Assembly (NCBI RefSeq): GCF_002886045.1
Contig: NZ_CP025791.1
Coordinates: 5,595,001 to 5,659,000, forward strand
DNA length: 64,000 bases
Source: Flavivirga eckloniae
GTDB taxonomy: Bacteria > Bacteroidota > Bacteroidia > Flavobacteriales > Flavobacteriaceae
Reading direction: 5' to 3'
Both the position numbers and the translations under genes were made by a program. Position 1 is the stretch's first letter. Every line of letters begins with the position of its first letter. The notes under the pieces were generated by a model, which saw only the letters and a program-made list of their open reading frames with translations, was not told the DNA's origin and did not search any database. This document shows, in pieces, positions 54,129-63,827 of this stretch.

Positions 54129-54220
54129 CAGTTGACAGTCGCAGTGTTTAGTCTCAGTTATTTGCAAATAAAATGAAGATTGTGAACTAAAATGTCATGC
54201 TGAGCTTGTCGAAGCATCTT
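54129..54220. repeat. Reverse-sense heptads and a TGTCATGCTGAGCTTGTCGA repeat
   Basis: CAGTTGA, CAGTCG, CAGTGTT, TAGTCT, CAGTTAT lie at 54129-54161, in opposite sense to the other arrays. TGTCATGCTGAGCTTGTCGA followed by AGCATCT is at 54191-54217, the short form of the elements after sppA and the first pirin. No gene in this 167-bp gap. Confidence 0.7.
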
Positions 54221-54294
54221 TATATTGAAACTAAAAGAACAAACAGATTACCACATCACACTAAAAGTGTAATTTGTAATAACCATAAGAAAAT

Positions 54295-56031
54295 ATGATC
54301 AAAAATTACTGGAACAGGGGGAAACGTCAAAAGATTAGAGTAATAATTATTGGTTTAATCTTACTCATCTTATTATTCATTTTACGAGACGATTATCAAC
54401 CAGCATTGTTATTCGTTAGAAAATTCATTTTCATCATTTTACTAAGCACCATTGCTTTGTTTTTTGGATTACGTAAATTCAGGAGATCTGCAAGCACTGG
54501 AGCTCGTATAGGTATTCTAGGATTATTAATTGGTTTCTTTGCAATCTTATATGTTGTTGGTTGGCACTTTAGGATGTATGATTATATGAAAACCTATAAT
54601 GTGTTTAATAATCTAAACAGGGTTCAGATTAACGAACTGCCCTTAACACAAAACGAAAGAATACAGCCCTTAAGAAATGTGTTTTCTATGGCAAACGAAA
54701 GTGTTGGAGAAACTAAGGATGTTTCTTTGCCGCATTTGGTAAGAGTAGGAGATGAGAACAAATGGACTATGGCTATTCAACCCACAGAGAAATATGTGTG
54801 GCAAGGTATAACAGATAATACAGAAGAAGTGTTTTCGGTATCCAGTACCACGCCGTTTCCAAGGTTTTCCAGTGAGAATAGAATTCCAGTAACCTTTTCC
54901 ATAGGCGAGTCTTTAAAGTTTAGTAGAAACACCTATAACGCCGTAGTACAGCGTTTCAATTTCTTTCAATTATTCACCATGGAGCCCAGTGATACCTATT
55001 ATATGAAAAATGATACAGGGCAATGGGTAGAAGTGGTTAGTTTAATTAAATGGAAAGGTTTTTTGTTTCCCTATCCAACCTTTGGAGGGGTGATGGTTAT
55101 TGATAATGGCGAACACGATTTTGGTGATTATATTGAACGTATTTTAATAGGTAAAGGCACTTATATAAGACCGGAAGAGATGCAGAATCATCCATATCTC
55201 ACACGACAAAATACACTGGCAGAAAGTATATCGCGTTTACAAGCCGAGTCATTAAAGTTTTTAGGTGGGTTTAGCGATCCGTTGCCGTGGAATATGGAAA
55301 CTGCTGTGAAAATACCTGATTTGCCAGACGATCAAAATGAGCAACCGTTTGTAACAGACTTTGATTTTTCCGATACGAATTCTGATGCATATAGTGGGTT
55401 GTACCACTGGTTTGGTTTAGAGCCGGTAGGGGATGAGCGTACCAGTTTAACCTTTAGCGTTTTTATACCAGCAGATGGTACCGATAAGATTTATTATTAC
55501 GACCATGCATCTAAAAAACAAGGGTATGCAGGGGTTTCTGCCATGCCTTTAAAGGTGATTGAATCTCGTAAGGAGTTTGACTGGTCGGTAAATAAACCAG
55601 TTGAGTTTAGACCGTATATAAAAGATATTGCGGGTAGAAAGCGTATGTTCTTTTTAGGCACAATATCTGCCGTAAGAGAAGGTTCCGATAAATTTGATGG
55701 TTCTGCTACCCCGGATTTAGCATTGATTGATAGCGAATATAGAGATGTAGTTTGGATTGATGTAAAACATCCAAGCCAATGGAATAAAACAGTTTACGAC
55801 CAGTTGAATGAAGCGTGGAGAGCCAGTGAAGGTATTGGGTATTATTTTGTAGAAGAGACAAAAGAGATTGATATAGTTGAAACTGTAAAAGATTCTATCA
55901 AGGTAATTTCTGATGATGAGATACTAAAACAAACTTCGACTACGCTCAGTACAAGAATTCAGGATAATAAAAATACTGCAGAAATTGAAAGATTGCAGAA
56001 ACAAATTGATTCATTAAAAGCTATTAATTAA
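54295..56031 (+). CDS. Large membrane protein of the AAA+ cluster
   Basis: 578 residues. Three N-terminal membrane helices (residues of about 15-33, 40-60 and 75-95) are followed by about 480 residues of soluble, Trp/Tyr-rich domain (GLYHWFGLEPVGDERTSLTF near the middle) and a C-terminal coiled coil (AEIERLQKQIDSLKAIN). Not recognised. The three-helix anchor puts the large domain on one side of the inner membrane, probably outside (inference). Followed by the 92-aa gene after 4 bp. Confidence 0.8.
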   Translation: MIKNYWNRGKRQKIRVIIIGLILLILLFILRDDYQPALLFVRKFIFIILLSTIALFFGLRKFRRSASTGARIGILGLLIGFFAILYVVGWHFRMYDYMKTYNVFNNLNRVQINELPLTQNERIQPLRNVFSMANESVGETKDVSLPHLVRVGDENKWTMAIQPTEKYVWQGITDNTEEVFSVSSTTPFPRFSSENRIPVTFSIGESLKFSRNTYNAVVQRFNFFQLFTMEPSDTYYMKNDTGQWVEVVSLIKWKGFLFPYPTFGGVMVIDNGEHDFGDYIERILIGKGTYIRPEEMQNHPYLTRQNTLAESISRLQAESLKFLGGFSDPLPWNMETAVKIPDLPDDQNEQPFVTDFDFSDTNSDAYSGLYHWFGLEPVGDERTSLTFSVFIPADGTDKIYYYDHASKKQGYAGVSAMPLKVIESRKEFDWSVNKPVEFRPYIKDIAGRKRMFFLGTISAVREGSDKFDGSATPDLALIDSEYRDVVWIDVKHPSQWNKTVYDQLNEAWRASEGIGYYFVEETKEIDIVETVKDSIKVISDDEILKQTSTTLSTRIQDNKNTAEIERLQKQIDSLKAIN

Positions 56032-56035
56032 AGGT

Positions 56036-56314
56036 ATGTTTGGAGGTGCGGGACATCAACTTTTTAAAGAGATAGCTAATAGGCGCAGAGATCGAAAAGA
56101 TAAAGCCAGTAGTAAGTTTGATAAAAAGAAACTACTCAACAAAAGACATGGAAAAAAGCTTGAATTTAATTCTCCAAACTTAAGAACGTCAGAACTTGAA
56201 AGGTTAAAAGCAGGCATAAGGAGTAACCTTAAAAAAGACAGATTAAAAGATTATTTATTGTTCTTCATTCTTTTTTTGATTCTCTTTAGTTCATTTTATT
56301 ATTTTATGAATTAA
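56036..56314 (+). CDS. Small basic tail-anchored membrane protein, last gene of the AAA+ cluster
   Basis: 92 residues. A very basic N-terminal two-thirds (EIANRRRDRKDKASSKFDKK) precedes a single C-terminal helix (YLLFFILFLILFSSFYYFM), as in tail-anchored proteins. Starts 4 bp after the 578-aa gene. Not recognised; the basic part could bind the acidic tails of the 176-aa or 449-aa proteins or the membrane surface. Confidence 0.72.
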   Translation: MFGGAGHQLFKEIANRRRDRKDKASSKFDKKKLLNKRHGKKLEFNSPNLRTSELERLKAGIRSNLKKDRLKDYLLFFILFLILFSSFYYFMN

Positions 56315-56335
56315 TTCAATTTATTATTAAGAGAA

Positions 56336-56374
56336 AATAAAAAACCGTTTAAATTTTTATTTAAACGGCTTTCT
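56336..56374 (-). terminator. Terminator of the lipocalin-like gene
   Basis: CCGTTTAAA (56345-56353) pairs with TTTAAACGG (56360-56368). On the minus strand the stem is followed by TTTTTATTTTC, a good T-tail for the leftward gene. Confidence 0.7.
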
Positions 56375-56395
56375 CATTATTTATGGATTACTATA

Positions 56396-56821
56396 TTATT
56401 TTACAAACGTATTTGTATATATGTTAGTCTCGTTATTCTCAGTTTCTTCAAACTTTAATACCAATGTTGTTGAATTAAGCGTAATTATTTCATAAGTCTT
56501 AGTAAGAGCTATTTCTATATCAGAAGTTATAATATTACCATCAATAGTGTATGTATCACTAAATGTATTAGCCGTTGCACATGGAGCAGTTCCTTCTTCA
56601 TGAGATGCGTAAGATATCTGTGTATCAGTAAAAGTAAGTGTATCTAATAAATCGCATTCTGTTAGTGTTTCGGCAACACCATCCTGAGTTCCTTCAGTCC
56701 ATTTCCATGTCCCAATGATTAATTCTGCATTGCTTTTTGCTGGCGAATCATCATCACTATTACATGAAAAAGTTAAACAAGCTGTAATAATTGTTAGTAA
56801 TGTAAGTTTTAAGGTTTTCAT
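56396..56821 (-). CDS. Lipocalin-like lipoprotein
   Basis: 141 residues. Signal peptide with lipobox LTFSC (Cys20) followed by NSDDDS, the acidic stretch that in Bacteroidota often marks surface export. The mature part, LIIGTWKWTEGTQDG to LVLKFEETENNETNIY, has the beta-rich look of lipocalin-like domains. Two Cys in the mature part may pair. Monocistronic with its own terminator. Ligand unknown. Confidence 0.82.
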   Translation of the reverse strand: MKTLKLTLLTIITACLTFSCNSDDDSPAKSNAELIIGTWKWTEGTQDGVAETLTECDLLDTLTFTDTQISYASHEEGTAPCATANTFSDTYTIDGNIITSDIEIALTKTYEIITLNSTTLVLKFEETENNETNIYTNTFVK

Positions 56822-56984
56822 TTTTTATTTGGGGTTTAAATTTCTACAAATAAAAGAAATAAGATTCTAACAGTAACAATCAAAAAGTGTTTAATCGCAT
56901 TTTTATGTTCTTAATCGATGTTTTTAATTTTGGAAATTAATATTAAAATCAACTCGAGCTAAATTTTGAATATTAAAGAAAGGC

Positions 56985-57935
56985 TCAAAACACCAATTCC
57001 ATTTTAATATCACTTCGTTTATAAGGTGTGTCAATCTCCAAAGGTTTTTCAATAAATCCATATTTTCTGTAGATATAAATGGCATTCTCTAGCTTAGTAT
57101 TAGAATAGAGAACTAGTTTAGGTAATCCCATTCCTTTGGCATAATCAATACAATGCTGCATGAGTTGTTGCCCAATTTTATGACCCCGATGCTTGGGGGA
57201 AACAGCCATTTTTGTTAATTCAAAAAGACCATTATTGCCAATAGGCATTAAAGCGACCGTTCCAACTATTTGATCATTTAGTTTTGCAAAAAAGATATGG
57301 CCTCCTTTATCTATGATATATTGTTCTGGTTTACTTAAAACTTCTTCATCGTAAGGCTCTACATAAAAGAATATTTTTAACCATTCCACATTTAGTTCAT
57401 AGAAATATTTAGCATATTGTTTATCAAAAGAAATAATTTCTAGTGCTTTTGTTGTATTCATTTTTACATTATTTATAATAGTACTACTAAAACTTTTAGT
57501 GTTAAGTTTGTTTTCTAAAATATTTAAATGTTCTATTAAAGAAGAAGAACTCTCTAAAGTATATTCCTTAATAACTTTATCAATACTTTTCCAGATGGGT
57601 TTTAACTTTAATAGTATCTGATTTCCCTTTTCTGATAAGGAAATAATTTTTTTTCGTTTATCTAATTTATCTGATTGGTAGATAATTAAACCTTTGTCGT
57701 TTAGTTTATTAATGGCTTGAGTTATTGCAGGTTGTGTAAACTGTAAAGCGTTTTGTATTTCAGAATTTGTTACCCCGTTTTTATTAACTATTATTTTAAA
57801 TATAGGGAATAGATAGGGGTCGAAATCTACATTAAAATGATCGTAAACCACTTGAGTTTCTTTCATCATGTATTCACTCACTCTTTTAAGTCTCGAACCT
57901 AGTCCTAATTCTCCATAACCTCTTAATGCATCCAT
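56985..57935 (-). CDS. MarR regulator fused to a GNAT acetyltransferase
   Basis: 316 residues. Residues of about 1-145 are a MarR-type winged helix (VTNSEIQNALQFTQPAITQAI, SDKLDKRKKIISLSEKG). Residues of about 160-316 are a GNAT domain with the acetyl-CoA loop KMAVSPKHRGHKIGQQLM and the NAIYIYRKYGF end. Length fits the known fusion family. The protein could acetylate a metabolite that it also senses, or be modified itself; target genes are not evident. Monocistronic. Confidence 0.9.
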   Translation of the reverse strand: MDALRGYGELGLGSRLKRVSEYMMKETQVVYDHFNVDFDPYLFPIFKIIVNKNGVTNSEIQNALQFTQPAITQAINKLNDKGLIIYQSDKLDKRKKIISLSEKGNQILLKLKPIWKSIDKVIKEYTLESSSSLIEHLNILENKLNTKSFSSTIINNVKMNTTKALEIISFDKQYAKYFYELNVEWLKIFFYVEPYDEEVLSKPEQYIIDKGGHIFFAKLNDQIVGTVALMPIGNNGLFELTKMAVSPKHRGHKIGQQLMQHCIDYAKGMGLPKLVLYSNTKLENAIYIYRKYGFIEKPLEIDTPYKRSDIKMELVF

Positions 57936-58037
57936 AATATTGTTATTTATATAAGTGCTTATACAAATGTATAATAATTATTATATATTCTAAAATAAAA
58001 TGGCATTTTTAAATGGGTTAGGAGAGTTGCATTCGTT

Positions 58038-59798
58038 TTATCGTACGTTTATAATCTCTTTTAGAGAAACTGGAATACCGTTTTTAGTAAAACCCTCTAT
58101 GTTAATCTCATAGTTTCCAATATAATCTGAAGTATAAAAGGTAACGATACTTTCCTTTTGATTTATATTGAAATTAGGTTCCCATAACAATTGACTCCTA
58201 TAGTCTGGAATACGTTTTAATGACTCTGTATCATTATACTTCTGAACAAAGTAATCCTTACTATTCAAAGGTTTAATTAGGTTAATACTTTTTGTATACT
58301 TAGTTGAAATAGTATTCTTAAAATCTGCATTTATAGTTTCTACAGAAATAATTCCTCTAAAAATACCACTTCCATACTGATACTTTTTATTAACAATACT
58401 GATACTTTTAATTTTTCTTGCGTCATAATTGATTAAATCATCATGATTTAGAGTTAAAAGTCCATCTACAATAATTAAAATTGGTAAATCCTTGCTATCA
58501 TGATATTTATTTCTCAATCTAAATTGTTTTACTCCTTTTTTTTCCTCAATCCAAACGTTATTAATTATCTCGACAATAGTTTCTTCAACACTTTTAAATC
58601 GCTTATAGTCATCCAGATTATAAATGATCTCATGTCCTTTATAAAATGGCAATATGCTATCTTGCTGCTTTACATTATGTTTTTTTACACTGTAATAGGC
58701 GTTTTCAATTTGATTATTTATACTGTGCTCTAATATTAGCTTTTCCATTTCGGAACTAATTTTAAAATCACTAAATATGAGTTTATCATAATTTGGAGAA
58801 GGATACCGATCTAATACAATTTTATATTTTTCTGAGTCACTATCCATAACATGTAGATTGGCGTTAAATACCTCATAAGGGGTATCTAAATTAAAATAAA
58901 ACTTTCCAGAGTTATTGGTAGTTGATAATTTAAAGACAGGATTTTTACCAGTAATGGATAAACTTACTTTTTTAAAAAGCACATGCTCTTTAGTGTCTTT
59001 GGTTAAAACAGTACCACTAATTAATTCTCCTCGAAGTTCTGGCAGATAAATAGATTTTTTATTTGATGGTATTTTCGATTTTTTAGTATTAGAAAATACA
59101 TGCTCATATGCATTAGCACTAGGTCGCTTAGGAAGTAATATAGAATCTATTTTTCTTACGGAGATAGAATAATTTCCAAACGAAGCTTGATCTAATAAAG
59201 TGCTAATTTTTAAGATAACCTTTTCCCTTTTAGAAAAATGCTTTGTATTTATATTTAAACCAATAAATCTGTTAGTTTTATTTGCTTTGATTTCATTAGA
59301 GTATTGTATTCTGTTTGAAATAGAATCAAGTATTTTTGCCTCTGCAGTAGGGGGTTGGTTTTTCAAAAAGGGATTAATAATACTAACATTGCCTTGGAAA
59401 AAATAATGATTTCCAACATTTTTCATCCATTGCGTATAGGCTATTAATTTATAATTACCAGAAGGAACAGATGATGGTATAAAGAAATCACCTTGTCCTA
59501 ACCCAGATTCTAAATTAATTTTATGTTTAAAAACAAACTTTTTATCGACCCCAATTAATTCAACATAGGCAATTTTGCTTAAGGTACTTAGTTTTTTTGT
59601 TTGAGAATTAATATTATAAATTTTATAAAACAAATGATCTCCAGAAAATAAAAGAGATGCATTGTAATGTATAAATATTTGTTCTTGAGGCATCTTGTTA
59701 TAGATAATTGCCTGGTCTTTATCGAGTAAAGCTTGCCCACTAATTAAGCCGATATTGCTAAAAAAGAGGATTATTATTATTGAAAAATATTTTTGCAT
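58038..59798 (-). CDS. Exported protein with a TonB-plug-like segment, partner of the TonB receptor
   Basis: 586 residues with a signal peptide (MQKYFSIIIILFFSNIGLISG). The N-terminal part (EQIFIHYNASLLFSGDHLFYK) looks like MG2-type beta domains; a CarboxypepD-like sandwich follows near residues 250-330. The end of the protein has DLPILIIVDGLLTLNHDDLI and KIKSISIVNKKYQYGSGIF, which resemble a TonB-receptor plug without a barrel. Third complete gene of the operon, 12 bp after the DUF4249 gene. Periplasmic or surface, function unknown. Confidence 0.8.
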   Translation of the reverse strand: MQKYFSIIIILFFSNIGLISGQALLDKDQAIIYNKMPQEQIFIHYNASLLFSGDHLFYKIYNINSQTKKLSTLSKIAYVELIGVDKKFVFKHKINLESGLGQGDFFIPSSVPSGNYKLIAYTQWMKNVGNHYFFQGNVSIINPFLKNQPPTAEAKILDSISNRIQYSNEIKANKTNRFIGLNINTKHFSKREKVILKISTLLDQASFGNYSISVRKIDSILLPKRPSANAYEHVFSNTKKSKIPSNKKSIYLPELRGELISGTVLTKDTKEHVLFKKVSLSITGKNPVFKLSTTNNSGKFYFNLDTPYEVFNANLHVMDSDSEKYKIVLDRYPSPNYDKLIFSDFKISSEMEKLILEHSINNQIENAYYSVKKHNVKQQDSILPFYKGHEIIYNLDDYKRFKSVEETIVEIINNVWIEEKKGVKQFRLRNKYHDSKDLPILIIVDGLLTLNHDDLINYDARKIKSISIVNKKYQYGSGIFRGIISVETINADFKNTISTKYTKSINLIKPLNSKDYFVQKYNDTESLKRIPDYRSQLLWEPNFNINQKESIVTFYTSDYIGNYEINIEGFTKNGIPVSLKEIINVR

Positions 59799-59810
59799 TT
59801 TATATATGAA

Positions 59811-61022
59811 TTATTCTACCCAAAAGTCAGGAACTACATTACTTCCAAGTGTTGTACAGTCTCCACATTTTGGAATGACCATAACATAAGGACCTCCATC
59901 GGGAATAAGTGGAGGCTCGAAAGGTGGTTCGCCATTCAATGTGTAATATTTAAGCCTTCCTTCCCGAATAATTTCAACTAAAGAATTGCCATTTGTTGCG
60001 TTAACACGAGGAGCTAAAAGTTCGCAGGGTACTATATGGGCAGGACGTTTTTCGGGAAATGGAAAAAGATCTCGAAAATTAAAAAATATTCTTTTGCTGG
60101 AAACCGATGATACATCAAAAAAACCTAGTACTTTTTGGTTAGGATTATTAACTGAAACGATGTTGCTACTAATAAAGCCAGGCTGGTTTTGTGAAAGTAA
60201 GCTTTCGGAACCTGATAACTCATTAAGTGTCTTAAAATAAGTATACGATTCTAATGATTGAACATATTGTTTTACCAAAATGCTGTATCTGTGGGTAATA
60301 ATAAAATCATTTGCAGGTATAAACCTAACTAGTTTTTGTGTTACACGATCTTCGGAAAGCTTGGTGGTTTCTGTTTGTATAATACCTGTAGAAGATAAAC
60401 TATTGTAGCATACTCTTTCTTCTTTAGTTTTTTGGGCAGTATAAAATGTTGTAGCAGATGTAAGAATAGCATCAAGGTTAGACCAGTATGGAGCTATTAT
60501 CTTATATGTTTCTTCATATTCGTAACGATAATATTTAGAATTTCCTAGGGGATCAAAACTGTTTACAAATATGCTAACTCCCAAAGTTCCGTTCTCATTA
60601 GTCTCTGCTGTATAATTCACATCCTCTATTTGAGTTTCGTTTGTTAAAGTTAATGGGTTTGAGGTATACGAATCGCCTTTGCTAGTAGTTATGGATAACT
60701 GATAGGTATTATTAGGCGTAGCTGCAAATTCTGATGTAGAAATATATTTACCAGGTGTATCCTCATTGAAATTATATACGTTTTGTGAAGCATCAATAAT
60801 CTTAACTTCTGCATTGCTTTCTGGAGAGGGGCCGTCTTGGTTTAGTTCAAACGTTTTTGATATTTTTATTTCATGACGTTTAAGTTCATTTGTTATTATA
60901 GCTTCTATAACTATAACATCTTCAGATGTACTACTGTTATCGATATTAATAGGTTCTACACAACTGTTAAATATAACATTTACAAGAATTAGATAAATAA
61001 TATGGCGTTTTGTTTTTTTCAT
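59811..61022 (-). CDS. DUF4249 family lipoprotein
   Basis: 403 residues. Lipoprotein signal with FNSC (Cys21), then the DUF4249 layout: VVIEAIITNELKRHEIKISKT, NAEVKIIDASQNVYNF and NTYQLSITTSKGDSYTS. Proteins of this family are encoded next to TonB receptors and are thought to act as surface lipoproteins of the transporter. Here it lies 15 bp after the receptor gene. The C-terminal CGDCTT pair may bind metal or form a disulfide. Confidence 0.9.
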   Translation of the reverse strand: MKKTKRHIIYLILVNVIFNSCVEPINIDNSSTSEDVIVIEAIITNELKRHEIKISKTFELNQDGPSPESNAEVKIIDASQNVYNFNEDTPGKYISTSEFAATPNNTYQLSITTSKGDSYTSNPLTLTNETQIEDVNYTAETNENGTLGVSIFVNSFDPLGNSKYYRYEYEETYKIIAPYWSNLDAILTSATTFYTAQKTKEERVCYNSLSSTGIIQTETTKLSEDRVTQKLVRFIPANDFIITHRYSILVKQYVQSLESYTYFKTLNELSGSESLLSQNQPGFISSNIVSVNNPNQKVLGFFDVSSVSSKRIFFNFRDLFPFPEKRPAHIVPCELLAPRVNATNGNSLVEIIREGRLKYYTLNGEPPFEPPLIPDGGPYVMVIPKCGDCTTLGSNVVPDFWVE

Positions 61023-61037
61023 AATATTGTATACTAA

Positions 61038-63797
61038 CTAAAACTTTAAGTTGTAGGTTATTGTTGGTACTGGAATAGCAAAAATGGAACTTTGATAAGC
61101 TTGGATATTGCCATTTTCTGTTACAAAGAATACAGAATAAGGGTTATTTCTTCCCAGTACATTATAAACAGAAATATTCCAAAAGCTATGAGCCAGTTTT
61201 TTTATTTTATGATTTCCCTCAATATTTAGTCCAAGATCTAATCTATAATAGTCAGGAATTCTAAATTTATTACGATCACTATATAAAACACGTTCAACAC
61301 CATTTAAAATATAACTCCCAGTTGGAAATGTTACAGGTCGGCCTGTTTGATAAGTAAAATTAGAGGAAAAGCTAAAACGTCTTGTTAATTTATAGTTTGC
61401 AACAAGGCTTATATCATGAGGTTTATCAAAATTTGAAGCAAAGAAATTACCATTATTAACTTGTTCTTCAGCAAACTCACTTGCTAACTTAATAAAAGAT
61501 CTGGAATAGGTATATCCTAACCAACCATTTAGCTTTCCTTTAGTCTTTCTTATTAAAAATTCGATACCATAGGCTTTACCTTCTCCTTGTAGGACTTCTG
61601 TTTCAATGGTTTGATTTAATATTAAATCTGCACCAACCTTGTAGTCAAGAATGTTTTTAGACTTTTTATAATACCCTTCTACACTAAGTTCATAAAGGTT
61701 TTCATTTAAATTTTTATAAATACCTAAAGAGAATTGGCTGGCTTGCTGGGGTTTAATGTTTATATCGGATAGTCTCCAGGTATCTGTAGGAGATACTGTA
61801 GTGTTATTAGTTAAATTATGAATATATTGATATGTTGTATTGAAACCTCCTTTTATTGATAAACTTGGATCTAAAAAATATCTTGCAGACATTCTAAATT
61901 CGGGACCTCCATAGGTTTTTATAATTTCATTTTTATCAAATTCTTGAGTTTCTATTAAAGAACCAACATTTCGAGGCGAATTATCCTGATAGATGCGTTG
62001 TTCAGCCTCTCCAAGTGCAGCATACATAGAATAGCGTACTCCTAAATTAAGCAAAAGTTTATTGCTTAATTCAAAATTACCAGAAAGATACAAAGCAGAT
62101 TCCAAAGCTCTTTCTTTAGGAATTTCTATAGCTTGAACAATGGATTCAGATCCTTTAGGGTCTATACTTCCGGGGTTTATTGAATATAGTTTACTGGAAA
62201 TACCATAATCGAACTTATATTTTTTGTTCATAAGGTACTTCATTCTTATTTTAAATTCGGTTTCGTTTACTCGATAACCAAGATCGAAGTTTTTATCGAG
62301 GTTACTATTGTGTTCTATATTAAATCTATATTCACTATTGGAGACGATAAAATTACCTATATTCTTATCGTTAAACGTATGATCCCATTTAAGAGACATG
62401 AGTCTATTACTGTAACCAAATAAAGAATCAGATGTAATACTAAAAGCATCTTTGCTGTAGTAACCAGTAGCTTCTATTGAATTTTTATCATTTATTTTAT
62501 GTCTATATTTCCCAACAAAATCATAAAATGAAGCTTTACTATTTTTTAGCGATTCGTCATCTAATGATCTTAAAATCCATTGAGAGTAAGTTCCTCTAGC
62601 ACCAACCATCAAAGAAGATTTGTTTTTAATTACAGGTGTTTCTATTGTAATGTTACTAGTTACAGGACCAATAGAGGCTTCTCCCGAAAACTTTTCCGTA
62701 TTACCATTTTTAGTTTTGATATCAAAAACGGAGGATAGTCTACCACCAAACTCACTTGGTATATTGCCCTTGTAAATATTAACATCACCTGATGTAAAAG
62801 GGTTTAACGCAGAGAAAATCCCAAAAAAGTGGGTTGGATTATAAAGTACACCATTATCTAATAGTATTAGATTCTGGTCTTCTTTACCACCTCTAACATT
62901 ATAACCAGAAGAACCTTCTCCCGCTGTTTTTATACCAGGAAGTGTCGTGGCTATTTTTAATATATCACGTTCCCCTAAAACAAGAGGAATGGTCTTTATT
63001 TCTTTGGCTTTTATCTGCAAAACGCCAGTTAAAGCCTCTTTAACGTTTTTATCTTTATTTGCTTCTATAACCACTTCGTCTAAAAGTTCAATGTCGTCAC
63101 TTAAGTTGAAATTAAACTTACCATTACTGTACATTATGATTCTTTTTTTAGAATCTGAAAGTCCTAAACCTTTTGTTTCAATAATATTAACCCCATAAGG
63201 TAATTCTATCGAATAATAACCTTTTTCGTCTGTTTGGGTGTTTATCTTTTTATCTGCAGTAACGATTACTAAATTTGCAATCGGTCTATTTGTTGTGATG
63301 TTTTTTACATACCCAGATAAAACATACGTTGATTGTTTTAACCTATTATTTTCTTTTCCAATTTTTATTGTTTGATCAATATCATTTTCAGATAAAGTAG
63401 GGTTGGTATATAATATTGGTGATGGATGGTTTTCAGAATAGGAATTTGTCTTTGTATTATTGAAATAGTCTTTAGGGAGTTTACTATTGATTAAACTATT
63501 TTTTGTTAAAATAATATTATTGTCAGACTTTATGTAATAATTAATATCTGTCAATTTGAAGATGTCATCTAATACTAATCTTATAGAAACATTAGAATAT
63601 TGTACAGAAATAGGTATATCATCTATCCATTCTTCAAGAAAGAGAAAACGATAATCAGTTAAACTTTCAATACGCTTAATTACATCAATTTTTTTTACGT
63701 TTTCATATTGTAATGAAATTTTTTGATCATTTTCTTCTTGTGAAAAATTAAAGTTAAAACTAAGAACGCATAGTAAGATGATAAGAGCATGTTTCAT
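61038..63797 (-). CDS. TonB-dependent outer-membrane receptor with STN and CarboxypepD domains
   Basis: 919 residues. Signal peptide, then an STN domain (residues of about 25-100, YRFLFLEEWIDDIPISVQYS), a CarboxypepD-reg-like domain (about 155-235), a plug (GEGSSGYNVRGGKEDQNLIL) and a 22-strand-type barrel to the C-terminus. The STN domain usually lets such receptors signal to an anti-sigma factor, but no FecI/FecR pair is seen in the window. Substrate unknown; the DUF4249 partner suggests peptide, glycan or metal-complex uptake. Confidence 0.93.
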   Translation of the reverse strand: MKHALIILLCVLSFNFNFSQEENDQKISLQYENVKKIDVIKRIESLTDYRFLFLEEWIDDIPISVQYSNVSIRLVLDDIFKLTDINYYIKSDNNIILTKNSLINSKLPKDYFNNTKTNSYSENHPSPILYTNPTLSENDIDQTIKIGKENNRLKQSTYVLSGYVKNITTNRPIANLVIVTADKKINTQTDEKGYYSIELPYGVNIIETKGLGLSDSKKRIIMYSNGKFNFNLSDDIELLDEVVIEANKDKNVKEALTGVLQIKAKEIKTIPLVLGERDILKIATTLPGIKTAGEGSSGYNVRGGKEDQNLILLDNGVLYNPTHFFGIFSALNPFTSGDVNIYKGNIPSEFGGRLSSVFDIKTKNGNTEKFSGEASIGPVTSNITIETPVIKNKSSLMVGARGTYSQWILRSLDDESLKNSKASFYDFVGKYRHKINDKNSIEATGYYSKDAFSITSDSLFGYSNRLMSLKWDHTFNDKNIGNFIVSNSEYRFNIEHNSNLDKNFDLGYRVNETEFKIRMKYLMNKKYKFDYGISSKLYSINPGSIDPKGSESIVQAIEIPKERALESALYLSGNFELSNKLLLNLGVRYSMYAALGEAEQRIYQDNSPRNVGSLIETQEFDKNEIIKTYGGPEFRMSARYFLDPSLSIKGGFNTTYQYIHNLTNNTTVSPTDTWRLSDINIKPQQASQFSLGIYKNLNENLYELSVEGYYKKSKNILDYKVGADLILNQTIETEVLQGEGKAYGIEFLIRKTKGKLNGWLGYTYSRSFIKLASEFAEEQVNNGNFFASNFDKPHDISLVANYKLTRRFSFSSNFTYQTGRPVTFPTGSYILNGVERVLYSDRNKFRIPDYYRLDLGLNIEGNHKIKKLAHSFWNISVYNVLGRNNPYSVFFVTENGNIQAYQSSIFAIPVPTITYNLKF

Positions 63798-63827
63798 TGG
63801 AGCTAGATGTACTACTGTTTTAATGAG

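Noticed and set aside
46230-56314. Known phage-defence system
   Set aside because: No nuclease, toxin, TIR, reverse transcriptase or other effector signature is seen; only a AAA+ ATPase and a Nudix enzyme are recognisable.
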